DNA of 12,537 bases from Nitrososphaeraceae archaeon (lineage in GTDB: Archaea > Thermoproteota > Nitrososphaeria > Nitrososphaerales > Nitrososphaeraceae), in assembly GCA_025922715.1 (NCBI GenBank), contig JAICHH010000047.1, positions 1-12,537 on the forward strand, written 5' to 3'. How positions within the stretch are numbered: the first letter of the stretch is position 1; each line of letters starts with the position of its first letter. Both the position numbers and the translations under genes were made by a program. Of the stretch, positions 12,489-12,537 are shown in pieces. The notes below the pieces were generated by a model. It was not told the DNA's origin. It saw only the letters and a program-made list of their open reading frames with translations, and searched no databases.

Positions 12489-12537
12489 GGTATTATGTAT
12501 AGGCATTCTAGTGGGAAAGATATGAAAATAATTAATA

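Overview
The window is strongly A+T-rich archaeal DNA, most likely from an ammonia-oxidising Nitrososphaeria (Thaumarchaeota), perhaps a Nitrosocosmicus-like soil lineage. This lineage is inferred, because no marker gene is present. Evidence for it: archaeal TATA boxes sit about 22-32 bases upstream of most first genes with almost no leader; TTG starts are used; and the content is archaeal (PAC2/PbaB-type proteasome chaperone, F420-type PPOX flavoenzyme, Lrp/AsnC-GAF regulator, tiny AbrB-like and zinc-finger proteins, secreted Kelch propeller). The eleven credible genes cover only about half of the window. The rest is low-coding DNA with gene debris, diverged repeats and stem-loops.

Layout. 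1-208: start of a hydrophilic protein running off the left edge (minus). 209-2070: mostly non-coding, with four or five diverged copies of an AT-rich motif interleaved with stem-loops, and a small Pro/Glu-rich gene whose membrane anchor is in another frame (1094-1295). 2071-2505: F420/flavin-binding PPOX protein. 2506-3379: gene debris. 3380-4213: PAC2 proteasome-chaperone-like protein ending in an HbYX-like tripeptide. 4434-4670: small hypothetical (minus). 5030-6034: Lrp/AsnC regulator fused to a GAF domain. 6279-7224: two-gene minus operon of unknown function, the second product membrane-anchored. 7225-8107: a second copy of the dyad found at the regulator promoter, a coiled-coil gene remnant and a long inverted repeat. 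8108-9139: CorA-family channel lacking the GMN signature. 9429-9589: TATA box followed by nested stem-loops and a T-run, a candidate structured RNA. 9605-9745: small cysteine-containing ORF. 9856-10325: frameshifted PsbP-like pseudogene. 10347-10460: decayed inverted second Kelch start. 10581-11564: secreted six-repeat Kelch protein. 11633-11701: second coiled-coil remnant. 11892-12272: AbrB-like plus zinc-finger gene pair behind repeated AGATAT motifs.

Links between genes are mainly regulatory. The 14-base dyad TTTCCGAATCAGAA lies just upstream of the TATA box of the Lrp-GAF gene and again upstream of the 7224-6279 operon, so the regulator may control itself and that operon. The AbrB-like gene may act on the AGATAT repeats in front of it. 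The best candidates for something undescribed are the 9456-9589 RNA, the Lrp-GAF circuit and the CorA with an altered pore signature.
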